The notes under the pieces were generated by a model. The model was given only the letters and a program-made list of their open reading frames with translations. It searched no databases and was not told the origin of the DNA. From positions 62,995,471-63,059,470 of the forward strand of contig CM031878.1 in NCBI GenBank assembly GCA_018697195.1: a stretch of 64,000 nt of DNA, in the 5' to 3' direction. This DNA comes from Certhia americana. Taxonomy: Eukaryota > Chordata > Aves > Passeriformes > Certhiidae. Numbering within the stretch: the stretch's first letter is position 1; each line of letters starts with the position of its first letter. Shown piece after piece: positions 1 through 13,369 of the stretch. Both the position numbers and the translations under genes were made by a program.

Positions 1-2244
1 TCTCTTTTCACCTTAAATAAAGTCAGCTCAAAAAGACAGTGGATCTGTCTTAAAAAATAAAACAAAAATAAAAACAAAAAACTCCACAATCAAACAAAAA
101 CATCCTCCCCCACTCATTTCCAAATAATAACTGTAACTTTTTTCATCAGAGTTTTCTAATTCTACATGCAACCTAATGAAGGGAAGCTAACACAGCTGTG
201 AATGCAAACATGTTGCAATACCTTGCATGCTTATACTAGATTATCTCCTTGGTTGTACACAAAGGCTGTAACATGTTAGCTGTCAGGTGGTTTTGTGTGA
301 GGATCGTGGGTTTCTTCCTTTTTTTTTTTTCTTGTGCAACCTTCTTGGGACACATCTGCATTTTAAATACCGTATGACAGAAAAAGTTTGAAAATAAGTC
401 AAAACCATTTTTTTATCAAGTAATATTCACAGTTTAGTTTCTGAAAATCATTCCCCTGTCACTTCACTTTAAAATGCTGAGCTGTTTACTTCTCTGTATC
501 AGTGCAAACACTTCTCACATCGTCCTCTGCGCTCTGAGTGGTTCTAAGTCATTGATTTGCATAATGGCAGTGTTATTGTTTCCCTGGGTAAAAGGAAAAT
601 GTGTGTCTCAAAATACTGATTACTATAATCTCCCCACTCTGACTGACTCTGAGCACAATTTTAAAGCCTTTTGTTTATTGTATAGTCACGCATTCTCTGT
701 TCCAGCTTTCTAGAATTCAAGGGTAAGAAATGATTTGCATAAAAATAAAGTGATGGTTGAAAAGTTGAAAAATTTAGACTTTTGATGACAAAACAGAAAC
801 GGAAGAATTAAGATTGAAATCAACTGCTTTTATTATGCATTTCATCCTGCCTTTTTATCTAATTGCCTTCCTTCCAAATTCTGGTTTTGTGAAGGAGTTT
901 TCTCTGCAGACTTTTGAGTGTTCCCCTTGTGTAAGAAGAATCCCAGACTTTGTTCAAAATAATAACTCTCCCTAATAAACTGTTACTTATTTTTCTTATC
1001 AGATCTGATTCTGCCATTTCCATCTTCTTAACACTAGTATATATCAGCATTTTTTTCCCCCCAAAATAGCACAGGTCAAAATTAGAATCAAGCCCTAAAT
1101 ACATAGAATTAAGATTACTTCATATATTATAAAAGCCAATACAGTGATATAAGACAGAAAACAGAAGTTGTAGGGGAAGGTTATTAGAATAAGCAAGGGA
1201 AAAGTCACCTAGATATTGCTGACAGAATAACCAATGGTTATAAGATGCTCAAAGGTCTATCTGGCTTGTAAACTAAAGGACTGTTTCTTACTTCTTAAAG
1301 TATTCTGAAATAGTTTTTCAGCAGGAATAGCAAGGGTTTGTGCTTACTTATAAATGTTGTGGTATAGTGTTCTTGTCTAACATAGCTGAGGATTGGAAAT
1401 GATAAAATTATCTGAACAATGGGTGTCTAAAGCCCAAACCCAAAAGACCTGCTAACAGAATACAGGGACTATTGAAAGATTTATCTAGATTTGCTAGATT
1501 TTGAAACAATTTTCTCTCTTTCTGACTGAAATTATCCAAGGAAAAAGCTAGCAGACATTTGGCAAGCAGAGAACACCAAACTAAGTTTATATGTCTCTTC
1601 TGAAAGAGAAGTCTATCTGAACAAAACTAATTTAATTATGCAGTATAGGGAATACATAGAAACAGAAAGAAAATACAGCCTCATTAGCAGTATAGAAAAA
1701 GGGAGTACATTTTTTTTATGTTAGGCAAATACATAGAAATTAATATACATTATGTACATAATGTACAATAAAAAATTAATACAAGAACACAACATGAAAA
1801 CAAGTGTAATTCAGTATTTAATGATGAGTAATAAGTAATGATTTAGAAGATGATGTTAATTGAACAATAATTAACTTTGCCAATGAGAAGAGGACAACAG
1901 CAAATACAAAATGTTTGATATGCACACTCTTACTTTTCACATCTTGCTCTGATGTATGTGCTAGATAAAGGTTAAATACTAGCAGTCTTGCAATGATTAT
2001 TAATTTTCCCTGTAATTTATATTTTTTTCTACAAAGAATCAATATAAACTATGCCAGAGAAAAGGCTGTGTAGAACAAATTTCAGGAGTGTGATTTTTGA
2101 TTCAATACTCTGGGATTAAAATACTTTACAATTATTTTCTACACTTATGACCATATAATTTAAATAATTCAAATCCTAGTACATTCCACTACCTCAAACC
2201 CATGATACTTCTTTACTTCTCTTTTTATCCTATTTAAATTTAGG

Positions 2245-2297
<53 letters not shown>
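2245..2297. repeat. Poly(A) run of 53 bases
   Basis: This is an uninterrupted run of A, 53 bases by counting across the two lines, preceded by AAATTTAGG and followed by TATGAACACC. It could be the tail of a retroposed sequence or a simple homopolymer expansion. No retroposed gene body is recognisable upstream and I see no flanking duplication. Homopolymers this long are also prone to assembly length error. Confidence 0.9.
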
Positions 2298-2300
<3 letters not shown>

Positions 2301-4960
2301 GAACACCTATGAAAGCAGCTCTAGATAAAAACTAGGGTCTAAACAAAGACCAAAGTAGAGAATGGGGACTTGTTTTTGCTTAGCTGCTATTGCTGAACAA
2401 TTTTTCATTTTGAGTTTAAAAAGTGAGGAACATAAGCTAGTTTCCTTCCTTTCTCCTTGGGACAGATGCACGCAGGAATAACTTCAAAACGAATTTTGGA
2501 AGAGATTTAACTGAAAATCAAAGCAAAGTACTGTGAGACAAAATATTCTGGTTTAGTATATAAAAAATACGTATTTGACAGGGCTTTCTGCCTACTGCTT
2601 TTAAGTTCAGCTTTAAAAAGGAAAACTGAGCAAATAAATGTATTTGAACAATGTTTGTTAAATCTACATGGACAATCTTCCTGTGAGCTTACATTTGGAA
2701 GAAGAATGAAAATTAATTTTGTGAAAATAATTGTGTCAATTCTGAAATTGACTGAAAATTAAATACACTGAAATTATTTCACACCACTGAAATAGAGGCT
2801 AGAGCCTCCTTCTTTGGTGGAGATACAACTGTCTTGCCATGTCCAAGAGCAGAAAAGAGTCCCTGCACAGAATGCACCTGTGTTCCTGCTCCATATGACT
2901 CTACATACATAGCCTAACTCAGCCTAACTGAACTCAGTTTTGTAAAAATCATCTGATATTAAAAGATTACTGTATTCAAGGTAATTCTTACTAGAGCTCA
3001 TCATAGCTTAATGAGAAACCTGGGCCTTCTTCACTTACCTGAACTCAAGTAAGTTTCTCAAATGGTACTTAATTGAATTTGTACTGTCTTACTTTAATAC
3101 CTGTTGCTGGAATATGCTGCGAAAACAGAATAAACTTCAAATAAAAAAAAAAAAATCAGAAAAAGCAAAAGCTCTTCTATTTTCAATGATTCTTGTTTCC
3201 GTGGAAACATAGGTACAGAATAGTACTTAAGGAAGCCAAGCATAAGATGAAAACTACTGGACAGAGAAAAATCAATTCTTTCACCTTATCAAGGGAACAT
3301 CCCTGAGGGGATAGGATGAGAGCAGAATGTAAATAGTTTATTACTTGATGCTTCAGACTAATGCAAAGGACCACTGATGCCGACAAGTCAACATGAAGCA
3401 AACAGTGCCAAACAGATACAAGAGCTCTGCAGTCCCTCCACTTGGAGCCATTAACCAATGGAATTACTGATGTGGAGAAAAAGAGGTTGGTATATAACCT
3501 GCTGTTTACTAAATGCAGGGTAGAGTGAATAGAGACTTTTCATTTCTGGAAAAGAAACAAAACAGCATTAAGTACTGAATTCGGATTAAATTTGGAAGAA
3601 AAAGCTAGTAGTATCTACTGTCAACTGAATGATGGAGGGAGAGGTGGGGTGTTTGTGTAATGTATTTGGATTTTAGTTTGTAGTATAACATTTTAGAAAT
3701 ATTTCTTAAAGTACTAACAAGTAAAGGCAGAGGGAATGCTAGAATCAGTTACTATGTCAATTGCTTTGCTTAAGTCAGTAGAGGCAGCTGGAGTACACTT
3801 GTCATTGCAACTGTACCATACCTTGGCCATCAGTAAGAATTTGTTAACAAACACTTGGCATTCTTTGTAAAATGAAAACACACAATGCCTGTAGAGGGGC
3901 CAAGATTCATACTGATGGGCACTTTGGGGCAGGGTTTCACTGTAGTGTAACAGCAGCACCTGTTGCTGCTGGCAGCTCTTGCTGTGCTCCATTGCCTTCT
4001 GCTGTTGTGGACACCTCAGGACATCAGCATGCAGGTGATCTCTGAGATAAATGACATGGCACAATATTTAGGTTATATCTTCCATGTTTAATCTTGGTAA
4101 GTCACTCTTGTATTGCTTCCGCCATGGAGTTCTGCACACTTGTGGGACAGTTATTTTGAAACTGTATTGTGCTGGTTAAGCAGAGTACTTTGACACCCTG
4201 CTTCCTGCATGTTTTCTTTTCAGCCTTCTGTTGTTTCTGAATTCCTGGAGTCAGTTCCCACACACGTTTTCATAAACAGCAATTGGTTTTTGCATTCCTC
4301 CCTGGAGGAAGCGAGAAACGATGGACTTTTGGATTGACCAGTGTGGTCAGAGAGGTGACAACCTGTCCTTCCAATCACTGGACACTTTTGCAATGATATA
4401 TAAGTCAAAGTCTCTCTCAAAGAGAAATAAACTTTCTCTTTTTCCTCCCGTCTTTGTGAAGAGCTGTCGTGCACATGTGGTTCATTTCTTGTTGAATAGC
4501 AACAGTACTTACTGCACCTTTCCTTATTAAAATCTCTCATATTAAGTGAAATGGGAAATGGCACTACAGTTGTTTGAATACAAATATTGAGCTGGTGTTC
4601 TTTCAGAAGGGTAATGACTGTGTGAACAGCAGAAGTTCCTTTTTTATTCATATAAAATGCTATCCCTCCCTTTCTGGAAGGAGGGAAAAGGAGAAAATTC
4701 TTTGTCCCTATAAAGCAATAGTTGTATGGCTTTCTTTTTGAAAACTTGAGGTTGCTGGGTTACAAAATGCTGTAGGTTTATTCCTCTAAGGTAAAAGCTA
4801 TAACAATAAATTTCCATACAAGGAATTGACTCAGATAAGAAATGTATCTTGTTCTTGCAATTCAAATTGCCTATACTCTTCCACTGATATCTTTTTTTTT
4901 ATCCCACCGTCACTTAAAAATTGATCTTACTCAATATGCAAACTCACTCAGATTTGTATT

Positions 4961-4983
4961 ATAACCTCCAGTATGGAGGTTAT
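4961..4983. repeat. Perfect inverted repeat, 10-bp arms
   Basis: ATAACCTCCA, a 3-base spacer (GTA), then the exact reverse complement TGGAGGTTAT. It could form a small hairpin or cruciform. It lies 107 bp before a second, shorter palindrome at 5090. No surrounding element is recognised. Confidence 0.85.
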
Positions 4984-5089
4984 CACCAGGGCATAAAGCT
5001 CAATATTACTATATCCTGGAACTTGTACTTTTTAAGTTCTCTCACATTTTTCCAACAGCAAATGGCTCATCCAAATGTCTCACAATATG

Positions 5090-5103
5090 CAATATGCATA
5101 TTG
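5090..5103. repeat. 14-bp perfect palindrome
   Basis: CAATATGCATATTG is its own reverse complement. It is embedded in a short stretch in which CAATATG-like and TGTCTCACAA-like words recur (about 5076-5122). It may be a chance AT-rich palindrome. Confidence 0.8.
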
Positions 5104-5785
5104 TCTCACAACAATGCAATATGGCCTTAACCTTGAGCTCACCATATCTGAAACAGCTGCTCTCATTGAATTTTAAGTATAGAATCTGTATTTGTGTGTA
5201 AGTTTACAAGTGCAAATTGTTGTCTCTCTAAAATGATAAGAAGCATTTGTTCAAGATGAATCTGTTAGATTTCAGGCAAGAAACTCCCAGAAAAGGAATG
5301 TATTTTTAATTTAATTACTAACAATTTTTTATTCAATTCAGTGAGGTCAGAATTCAATCCCAGACACAACTATATGATCTTTCTCATAGTTCAAAGCTGA
5401 CCATTTAAACTTCTGGTTCTTCTTAAGTATTCTTATGCAGACATTAACAAAGGTGTCTGACAGTTTCAAATCATATAAAGGACTTTTCCTTTTAAACATC
5501 AAAGTCTCTAGTTTTGCATATGGTAACACCTATCAGATATATATAGAAATGCAGAGCTGAAGCTAACAATTAGTGGTTGCATGTAGGGGGAATGATCACA
5601 ATTCAATCTTATATATTCCTTACATAAAAAATGCAGTGCCAGCATGTAAATCCCAAGTTTTAATCTTTTAAAAAGACAACTAAGCTTAATGCAACTATTA
5701 TTCTAGTGATTTGAAACATTTATAAACTAAAAAAAGTGAAACAAAAAAATTAAAAGTCCTCTGCTAGTTTAGGGTGGCATAGACT

Positions 5786-6278
5786 TAAGTTTCCTCTCAG
5801 TAGCTAGTGTGGGCCTGTGTTTTGGGTTTGTGCTGGAAAGTATTGATAACACAGGGATGTTTTTGGTATTGCTGGGCAGGAATTGCACTGAGTCAAGTCC
5901 TTTTCTGCTCTTCACCCTACCAGTGAGCAGGATGAGGGTGCACAAGGAGCTGGGAGGGGACACAGCCAGGACAGTGACCCCAACTGACCAAAGGGATATT
6001 CCAGAGCGTGTCACTTCATGTTCTGCATGTAAAGCTGGGGGAAAGGAAGGAACTTGAGAATATGAAGGGTGATGGTGTTTGTCTTCTCAAGTCACTGCTG
6101 TGATGCAGCCTGCTCTCTTGGGTGTGGCTGAACACTTGCCCAGCCATGGGAAGGGGTGAATGATTCCCTTGTTTTGCTCTACTTTTCCTCTCCCTATTAG
6201 ACTGTCTTGTCTCACTTTTGCTCTTCCAATTTTCTCTTCCTGTCCCACTTCCTTGCTGGCTGGGGTTAAATCATGACA
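5786..6278 (+). mobile_element. Avian ERV LTR (ERVL-like), + strand, diverged
   Basis: This is a diverged copy of an LTR family present four times in the window (also about 20928-21486 on +, 22647-23150 on -, 44069-44605 on -). Shared landmarks in order are a TTTTGGGTTTGTGCTG block, GACACAGCCAGGACAG, CCAACTGACCAAAGGGATAT, a TGGCTGAACACTTGCC block and a terminal GGGTTAAATCATGACA ending in CA at 6278. The sense strand is assigned from the TATAAA box in the 21 kb copy. This copy has lost a clean TATA. No internal retroviral sequence adjoins it, so it is a solo or truncated LTR. The left boundary is uncertain by about 20 bp. Confidence 0.8.
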
Positions 6279-9100
6279 GTCGTAATGAAATCTAGAATTG
6301 TAATGAAATCACTATGTGAAAGATACTTTACTCAATACCAGAACCCAATATTCTTTAAAGAGAAGTTAACATCTTAAATAAGGCAGATGTGGTGACAAAG
6401 CATTTTTCACGGTGAATGTGCTTTTAAATAAAATATGGAAACAAAATGTCAATGAATAGACACTTAAAATGCAAACATAGGTTAAATGTAGAAAATTACA
6501 TGCAAATCAATGGCCTCTGCAAACAGGGAAACAATACAGGTCTCCTTAAGTCCTATTTTTAAATAAGAACAGAAATCCTTGTCATTTAATTGTGTGAATG
6601 TTTGACTTTCATAGTTTAACTGGAGGGAATATCAGTGAATTTGCTGAACATTGCCTCCTAAAGATAGAAAATAAATTTTTAAGCAGTATCTAGCACCTCT
6701 GTACCTAGCACTATGGGGCATAAATGTGCCCTTGGTCTTAAGCACTGGCTGCACAGGGTACAGTATCCCATGCAGACTCCATGGGATATTACTTTCAGAG
6801 GGAATGTGAAAGAGCTGAAGATTTTCCTGTAATCTGGCAACATTTTGATGACTTATCTCTGAATTTCTCAACACAATGGAAGGACCCCATGAAATAAAAC
6901 TGTTAGGTCAACTATTGTACTATACATGCATCATAATTCTGTAGCAGTACGACTACACCAATGGCAGCATTGCTTTGATAACAGATATTTGAACTGCAGA
7001 CAGAGAAACTGGAAATGGCAGTCTAGAAATGTATGAATTTATGCTTTGTATTTGGAACACTCTTGGAGAATAGCTGTGAAGAATGGTATTGTGGACAGAT
7101 GGATCCATCTGATAGACTTTTTAAAAGAAAATTAATCCAATCAGTTGGATTAAAAATTCTTTCTGGTAGATTTTAAAATGGTAGATTCAGGTGTGCAAGG
7201 ACACTGAGTAGGGCACACAGATTTATCTGAAAAAATGGCCCAGGATTTTGTTGTTTTTCTTAATAACTTGGTGGAAGCCAAATCTCTATAAGGCTCAGAT
7301 GAGAACTAGCAAATAAACTGTGTCAAGTTGTTCAGCTGAAATCACTTTCCTGACTAAATGTTTGCATCCCATGTGAATACATGTATTTCTGGTGGTTGTT
7401 TCAAACTTACGTATGGAGAGGAAACCAAGTTCCAGATTGTGTTTTAGACTTAGTAATATTTTCAAACAGATAAAGGAAAATAAAAAAGCAGTATTTTCAA
7501 CATTCATTTCACAGGAATGTCCAAGCAGGAGGCAGACCTTGATGGCTAGGCTCACACAAGCACATCTTGCCTTGCAAGAGGAACCTCTGCAATTGCGAAG
7601 TTTAAGTCACATTTAGCACTCCTTTTTGGTTCTCCAGTATCTTTGATGATGTCCTCCTGGAGTCACTGTGGCCCCACCAGCAAAAAATAGGAGGAAAAGA
7701 GGGCAGCAGACCCAAGCATCACAGACGGTTCACATCAGCAAAGAAGAAAGCACTGTAAACAATATAGTAATGACATTTCAGAAGAGGGGGAAAGAAAAAA
7801 AATAACTACTATACTCTGTGCACTGCAATAGACCTGCCAAGCACTTATGGTCAATGGGCTTTGGAGTGGGATTCAACTTTTGAGTTCTCGCTCTCCTTCC
7901 ACCTTTGTTTTTCTAGAGAGAGATTAAACTTTTTAAAAGCTGTAATTCAAGGAAAAGGCTTAAAGTAATAGAAGGTTGTGGGTTTTCCTTGTCTACAGAT
8001 CCCTAATTTAATTCTCTCTGAGTTACTAAAAGTAGTAGAAAATAATCTGGTGTTAACCCCTGGCCTATGGAGTTAATTTCTGTCATCTGTGAACTATAAA
8101 TAAAATGAGATCATCGTATTCAGTTATGTTCAGCTGGTATGTGCACTAGTGATATCCCTATTCCAGTAATGAGTCCTTTCAAAATGTTTTACTAAATACT
8201 CAGGAATAGAAATAATAAATACATGTTACACAAAGGAACACAATTGCCTTTTTTGAAAGCACTGTGACATCAGCAAGATGACACAAGTAGCTAATATGTA
8301 ACCTATACAAGTACAAAGAAAATAGTTTGATGAGAATTTTGGAGGGGTTCCATCTGCACAACAAAGTGGTTTTGAATGTTTAATGTTGTCTTTCATTTAA
8401 GCACAAACTAGGATAGGACAAATTTTTTAGAAAACACAGAAGAAAATGCAGACAGACTGTAGCTAAAGGTTTCATACAGGAATGCCTCCTTGCCTTGTTC
8501 ACTCTCCTGGCAAGGCATTCCTCCCACTTTGGCTCATAGTGAGATGCAAAACTTTTAGTGGCCTCCTGACTTGCCACGGACTTTCAGGACTCTTCGAATG
8601 CGTACAGAAAGTCCGAGTTTCAATCTGCCCTCTGTCACCTCTCTTTACCTAGTCTTGCCCTCTAGCCTGTGTCCTGTAATCTTCTGTGCCAGCCCATGCT
8701 GCAGAGACCCACAGGGAGAGCATGATCTACTCCCTGCTGACACAGAGCAACATCAGGCAGAAAAAAGAGGCACCTTCTTTGTGGCTAGCCACCCCACTGA
8801 ACATGCCCAGCATTCAAGATACAGCAGACTCTGAATGAATCAGCAGCTGCACAAATTACTTAAAAAGAAGAGCTTGCCACCAGAGCAAGAAGCTGTGAAG
8901 ACTGCAAAACTGTAAGGTACTCAGCTATAACTTTATTGATTTGTAAATTGTCCATCTGTCTTGAATTATATGAGTACTAAAGACACCGAAGAATTATTCA
9001 TGAAAGGGTACATACAGTAATATGACAGCTGTTGATGTGTAAAGGCTTTTATTGTTTCTGTCAGAGCATCCTTCTGCAGATGAGATTCAACTGTGAGATG
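6279..9100. other. Intergenic, nothing recognised
   Basis: AT-rich non-coding sequence. The longest ORFs are under 90 codons and show no family resemblance. A slightly GC-richer part around 8.45-8.83 kb gives overlapping short ORFs on both strands but no recognisable product. Confidence 0.55.
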
Positions 9101-9104
9101 AGGT

Positions 9105-9492
9105 GGTACGTGGTGAGCTGGGTGAAAAACTGGGTGGAAAGCAGGACTCAAATGTTGTAGCAAATGGGGCAAATCTGGCTGAAGTCCAGTTGGCAGCAGT
9201 GCTCCTTAGGGCTCAGTGCTAGGGACATACATTTGTACTATTCCATACATTTATCTGAATGCAGAGGCTGGATGCACCACAAGCACATTTGCTGGGAAAT
9301 GCTATTACTCTCTTGAGGGACAAAAGGCTTTGTAGAAGTACTTAGATAGACTGAATATTGACTAATCATCATGGTGTGCAATTTAACATTTGTCAGAATC
9401 TGCATCTGGGAAAGGGTAGCACCAGGCACAAACCTGAGTTTGAAGAGGGTTGTCCAGACAGCAGCTCTGCAGAAAGGGGTCTGTGTTGCTGG
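9105..9492 (+). mobile_element. CR1 LINE fragment, left part (interrupted copy)
   Basis: The + strand shows the late reverse-transcriptase part of CR1. The order is a GGGTGAAAAACTGG block, GGGCTCAGTGCTAGG (the avian CR1 'QGSVLG' region), CTCTCTTGAGGGACAAA, a TAGATAGACTGAA block, and CTCTGCAGAAAGGGGTCTG. Several indels and stops make it non-coding. The CR1 consensus resumes at about 10048 after a roughly 555-bp insertion, so this and the next CR1 entry were once one element. Confidence 0.8.
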
Positions 9493-10047
9493 AAATGGAC
9501 ACTGAGAATTTCAGGCTTTCTCTGCTGGCAGAAAATGATCCACAAAGATACACTGCATTTGACTTATGTCTTGGGAAAGGCTTCCAAAACTGAGTGATAG
9601 CACAGAGTTTGTGAGTGTGTAGTTGAATAGAAGTGTGTTATATTACAGGGTGAGAAATACAGAATTTAAGGTGGGGGGTTAAAATAATATATATGTAACA
9701 AGATGGAGGGTTTAGGGTGCAGTCTTCTCCTTCTTCACAAGTTTGGGTGATTTTGTATGATTGGCTAAAAAAGTCGGCAGTGTGGGACATGGGTGATTGG
9801 TTACTTCATTTAAAATTAAAATAAATTAGTTGACATCTCATAATTGGGTAGTTTAGGCTTAAAAGACCTTGCAGACTTTACTCTGTGCTCCATTTCTTCC
9901 TTGTTAACTTAGCATGCCGAAGCACTCATGGTCAGTGAAGTTGTAACTGAGATAAGAAAGATTAAACACTGAAGTCCAAATTCTGGCTCTCCCTGGCTCT
10001 TTTAATCCTGACACTGAGAAGAACCTGAGAAAGTTAAGAAAAGGAAT
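9493..10047 (+). mobile_element. LTR-like insertion inside a CR1 copy
   Basis: The segment separates two halves of one CR1 and is flanked on each side by the word TTGCTGG (9486-9492 and 10048-10054), compatible with a target-site duplication. It has LTR-like content: CTTAAAAGACC (possible TATA region) near 9860, GATTAAACAC (possible ATTAAA polyadenylation signal) near 9960, and CCTGACA ending at 10013. I recognise the right part as a songbird ERV LTR. The LTR ends do not coincide exactly with the direct repeats, so either the true boundaries differ or the repeats are part of the CR1. Confidence 0.5.
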
Positions 10048-10690
10048 TTGCTGGTGGTGCAGCAGGCTGCATGTCAGTCAGCAGGAGAGGAAACACCATC
10101 CTGGGGTGCATCAGACACAGCACAGCCCAACAGAGGGGAATCGCACAGTGTGCAGTTTTGGCCCCAAAATTTAGGAAGAATGTGAAGGCACTGGGATGCA
10201 CTCAGAGAGGGAAATAGTCCTGGTGGAAGGGCTGTAAGGCCTTCCCAGTGAGGAGCAGCTGAGGAGACTGGGTTTGTTCAGTTTGGAGAAAAGGAGACTG
10301 AGGGGTGACCTTTCTGCTCTCTGCAGCTTCTGGGGGAGGGGAAGTGGATAGGAAGGTGCTAATCTCTTTTTCCCAGGATCAAGTGACAGGATGCCTGGAA
10401 ATAGCTCAAAGCTGCAGTAGGAGAGGCTCAGACTTGACATTAGGATGCAATTCTTTACTGAGAGAGTGGTCAGACACTGAAACAGGCTTTTTAGAGAAGT
10501 GGTCAATGCCCCAAATCTTCCAGTGCCTAACAGGTATTTGCACAATGCCCATCATAACACACCTTAACTTCTGGTGAGCCCTGAGGTGGTCAGAAAATTG
10601 GATTGCATGTATATGTTTTCCAACAAAAATATGCTACTCTATTTTGTTCTGTTCCATTCTGTTCTATTCTACTCTATTATAAATGGGCAT
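10048..10690 (+). mobile_element. CR1 LINE 3' part with ATTCT-type tail
   Basis: This continues the copy begun at 9105, with CATCCTGGGGTGCATCAGAC, the GAGGAGCAGCTGAGGAGACT block, AGGATGCAATTCTTTACTGA and GAGAGTGGTCAGACACTG. These are the standard 3' ORF2 end and 3' UTR of avian CR1. It ends in imperfect pentanucleotide repeats (TTCTGTTCCATTCTGTTCTA at about 10647-10675), the usual short 3' terminal repeat of CR1. Orientation is +. Confidence 0.88.
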
Positions 10691-13369
10691 TTATGGCAGT
10701 TTCATACATTACTTCCACAAACTGTGCAGAGCAGTCTCTAGCTTCTAAGAGAGAAGCAAAAGGGTTGTCCACCAAACAGTCCATTATTGCATTGGATGTT
10801 CACACCCAGGCACTGCTGCAGTCAGTTTTGCCCATGATGGTGACTGATAATTAATATCCTTCTCTTTAATCTATTTTCTTGAGTTTTGACATTTTATTTT
10901 CTCTCCTGTAGAGTTGAGGCGGGAAGTGAGACAGCAGCTGGGTGGTCATCTGGCAACCAGACAAAGTTAAATCCCACAATTACTGTCTCCAAGTCCAGAC
11001 TAGAGCTAATTTTTCAAACAGTTTTACTCTTATGAATAAGTAAGTTGCCTTCAACTTTTGCATGATCCTTGGCAAACTGTGGAACAAGTAACATGATAAT
11101 GGCAACACACTAATTGCAGTTCCAGTCAGTGTGAGCTGCAAGGACAGATTATATGTTTGTTCACAAAAGCTATTTTCAGAGCTTGTGAGTAATACATTGC
11201 TTGTGAATCAAAAGCTGGGAAATACTGATAAAACACTGTAAAAAAAAATCCAGTAAAGACTTTAAAATGCTGTCAAATCAAATGCAGTGCAGATGAGGAA
11301 GGAGGATGGGTTCATAATTTTCCATCTACATACTAATTAAGATTTTTTTATAGTCTGAAGCCTTTCATGCTGATAGATCACAAGTTGTGTGTCAAAAAGT
11401 AACATAAAATTGTCTTAAGTCTCAAAATAAATTTCTTCAAACTGGAAGCTGTTCTCTCTTCATCTCCAAATTATTTCACATGCATTGCATCATGAAGTCT
11501 TCAGAACATTTAATCCTAATGAAGTTGAAACATCTCAGACATTTTAAGACACTCCAGCATTTTAGGGTTTGTCTCAGGGAAACACAACAGTCCTTAACAC
11601 TTCACCTCTCTTCCCCCACATGAGGTTCTATGAGTATTAAGATGTGGAACTAAATTCATTCCCAGCTCCCATTGCGGGGGCAATGACATAAGTAAATAGA
11701 CTGTGGGAAATGACTGGCAAATTTTGTATCCTATTTCTTATTCTGTCATAGCTTTCCTATATGACTGTAGGCTGTCTTATCCTGTCTGTGCTTCATATTC
11801 CCCTTCTGTGCATGTAGGTAACAGGTTTTTTTCTCTCTTCATGGTAACGTGAATCTGAGTTCATTCATCTTTAGAAGTCACCTTGTCCTGTAAGAGTCAC
11901 ACTTGCTGTGTATAGCTCACTCAGTAAACTCATGAAGGGCTCACATTATTCTTTTTCCTTCATCCCTGCAGTTTTGAAACCACTGCTATTTCAATGTTGG
12001 CTAGGATTTCCAAATGGCCAGAACAGCAGAAAAGCTCTCTGTCCTTCTCTTGTGACTGTCAGTGCCAGTGCCAACATTAAAGCTTTTCCTTAATTAAAGG
12101 TGTTTGAGAACTATGGTATTTGAAAACAAGGAAGAGAAGGGGAGGCTTATCTTTTCAATTAAGTCCCAGAAGATAAGTATCAGGTAACCACTACTGAGGA
12201 ATCCCTTTTCCAGTTCATCTATTTATTACAAAAGTACCCCATTGATGTGTATGAAAATTCTTTACATTTAAATAAAAGTGGTTTATCTTATGCACAGGCA
12301 AGTCAAATGATGAGCAAATAACACTTTGAAATGTCTGATTTGTGAAGAGACATTAAAATACTTTCGTTGACAAGAAATTCAAGTTTCATGGCTTACTGCA
12401 TTCCTGAGGTAGTGTACCTGTAAGTGGTGCACCAGCTCAAATGGGAAAGAGCAAAGTGAAGCTGTGTTTTTTCACTGTTCTCTTGCATTCAGATCAAAGC
12501 TTTACTCTGCATCCACTGATTTTAATTATATTAAAATACTTTAAGGAAAAATTTAGGTTTTTTTTTAACTTGAAATGCTATTCCACTTAGAAAAAAAGTG
12601 CTTTGAATGTGAAAAGTACATGCCTTAAGGAAAAAAACACAGGATTACTTTGTGCATGACCTATTACAACACCTGAGGACTTAATTAGGTAGGACTAATT
12701 GACTTTTCTCCAGTAGAGGTTCCCACGCAAGTAGAACTTCCCTAATAATCATGCTTCAACTTGCAGTGCACTATGTAGCCCACCTTTGTATTGGCAGTCC
12801 TAAATCAGTAAGTATCTAAACACTCAGAAAGTAATGGAAAATGACACCGGCCATGTGCACCTTTCTTTTGATCTTTACTCTAGGTTGTGGTACTCTTCTT
12901 TTTGGAACCCCAATCTCACCAAACTGTTCCTACCAGCCCCTCCATCATTTGTACCTCATTCAATTACAGGTACAACTCAATTCAACACCTTAGAAATTGC
13001 CATGATCTAAGGCACCTTAGATGTTAAAATAATATGTTTTCTTTTCAAAGACTTGACAGTGCACAAAACATTCTGGAAGAGCATAAGGCACTACAGGGCC
13101 ATTTTAATTATATGTTAATAATACTGAAACTCTAGCTAATTTTGAACACATATATCATGACCAAAACACTTTACTTAATTCTGAAGATTTACCAGGAAAT
13201 ATAATCGTAGACAACTAAAATTTACCTTGAGGTACAAAGTGGAGAATAAGACACAGGAAAATCTACAGGGAATACAGATTTTTAATTAACGAATATTAGG
13301 TACTACTGTTCAAATGAACTGCAGCTGAGAGAGTGCTTCTCAAGCAGTAAAGGAATATTGTATGTGACA
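10691..13369. other. Intergenic, nothing recognised
   Basis: AT-rich DNA with ORFs under 85 codons and no recognised repeats, RNA genes or exons. Confidence 0.55.

Larger units (their letters stand above)
1..5785. other. Intergenic AT-rich DNA, no gene seen
   Basis: This stretch is AT-rich and carries only short ORFs (the longest are 116-143 codons, around 3.7-4.7 kb on the minus strand). None resembles a known protein or has convincing splice structure, so I regard them as chance ORFs. A 53-base poly(A) run and two palindromes are listed separately. I see no recognisable CR1 or LTR here, although old, diverged repeats could be missed by eye. Confidence 0.6.

Noticed and set aside
4220..4651. 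143-codon minus-strand ORF
   Set aside because: It has no recognisable domain, no splice or promoter context, and composition typical of chance ORFs in AT-rich DNA.
6635..6660. A few bases resembling the FAEHC motif expected in the next FBXL17 exon
   Set aside because: It lies upstream of exon 1 and the match does not extend beyond a few codons.
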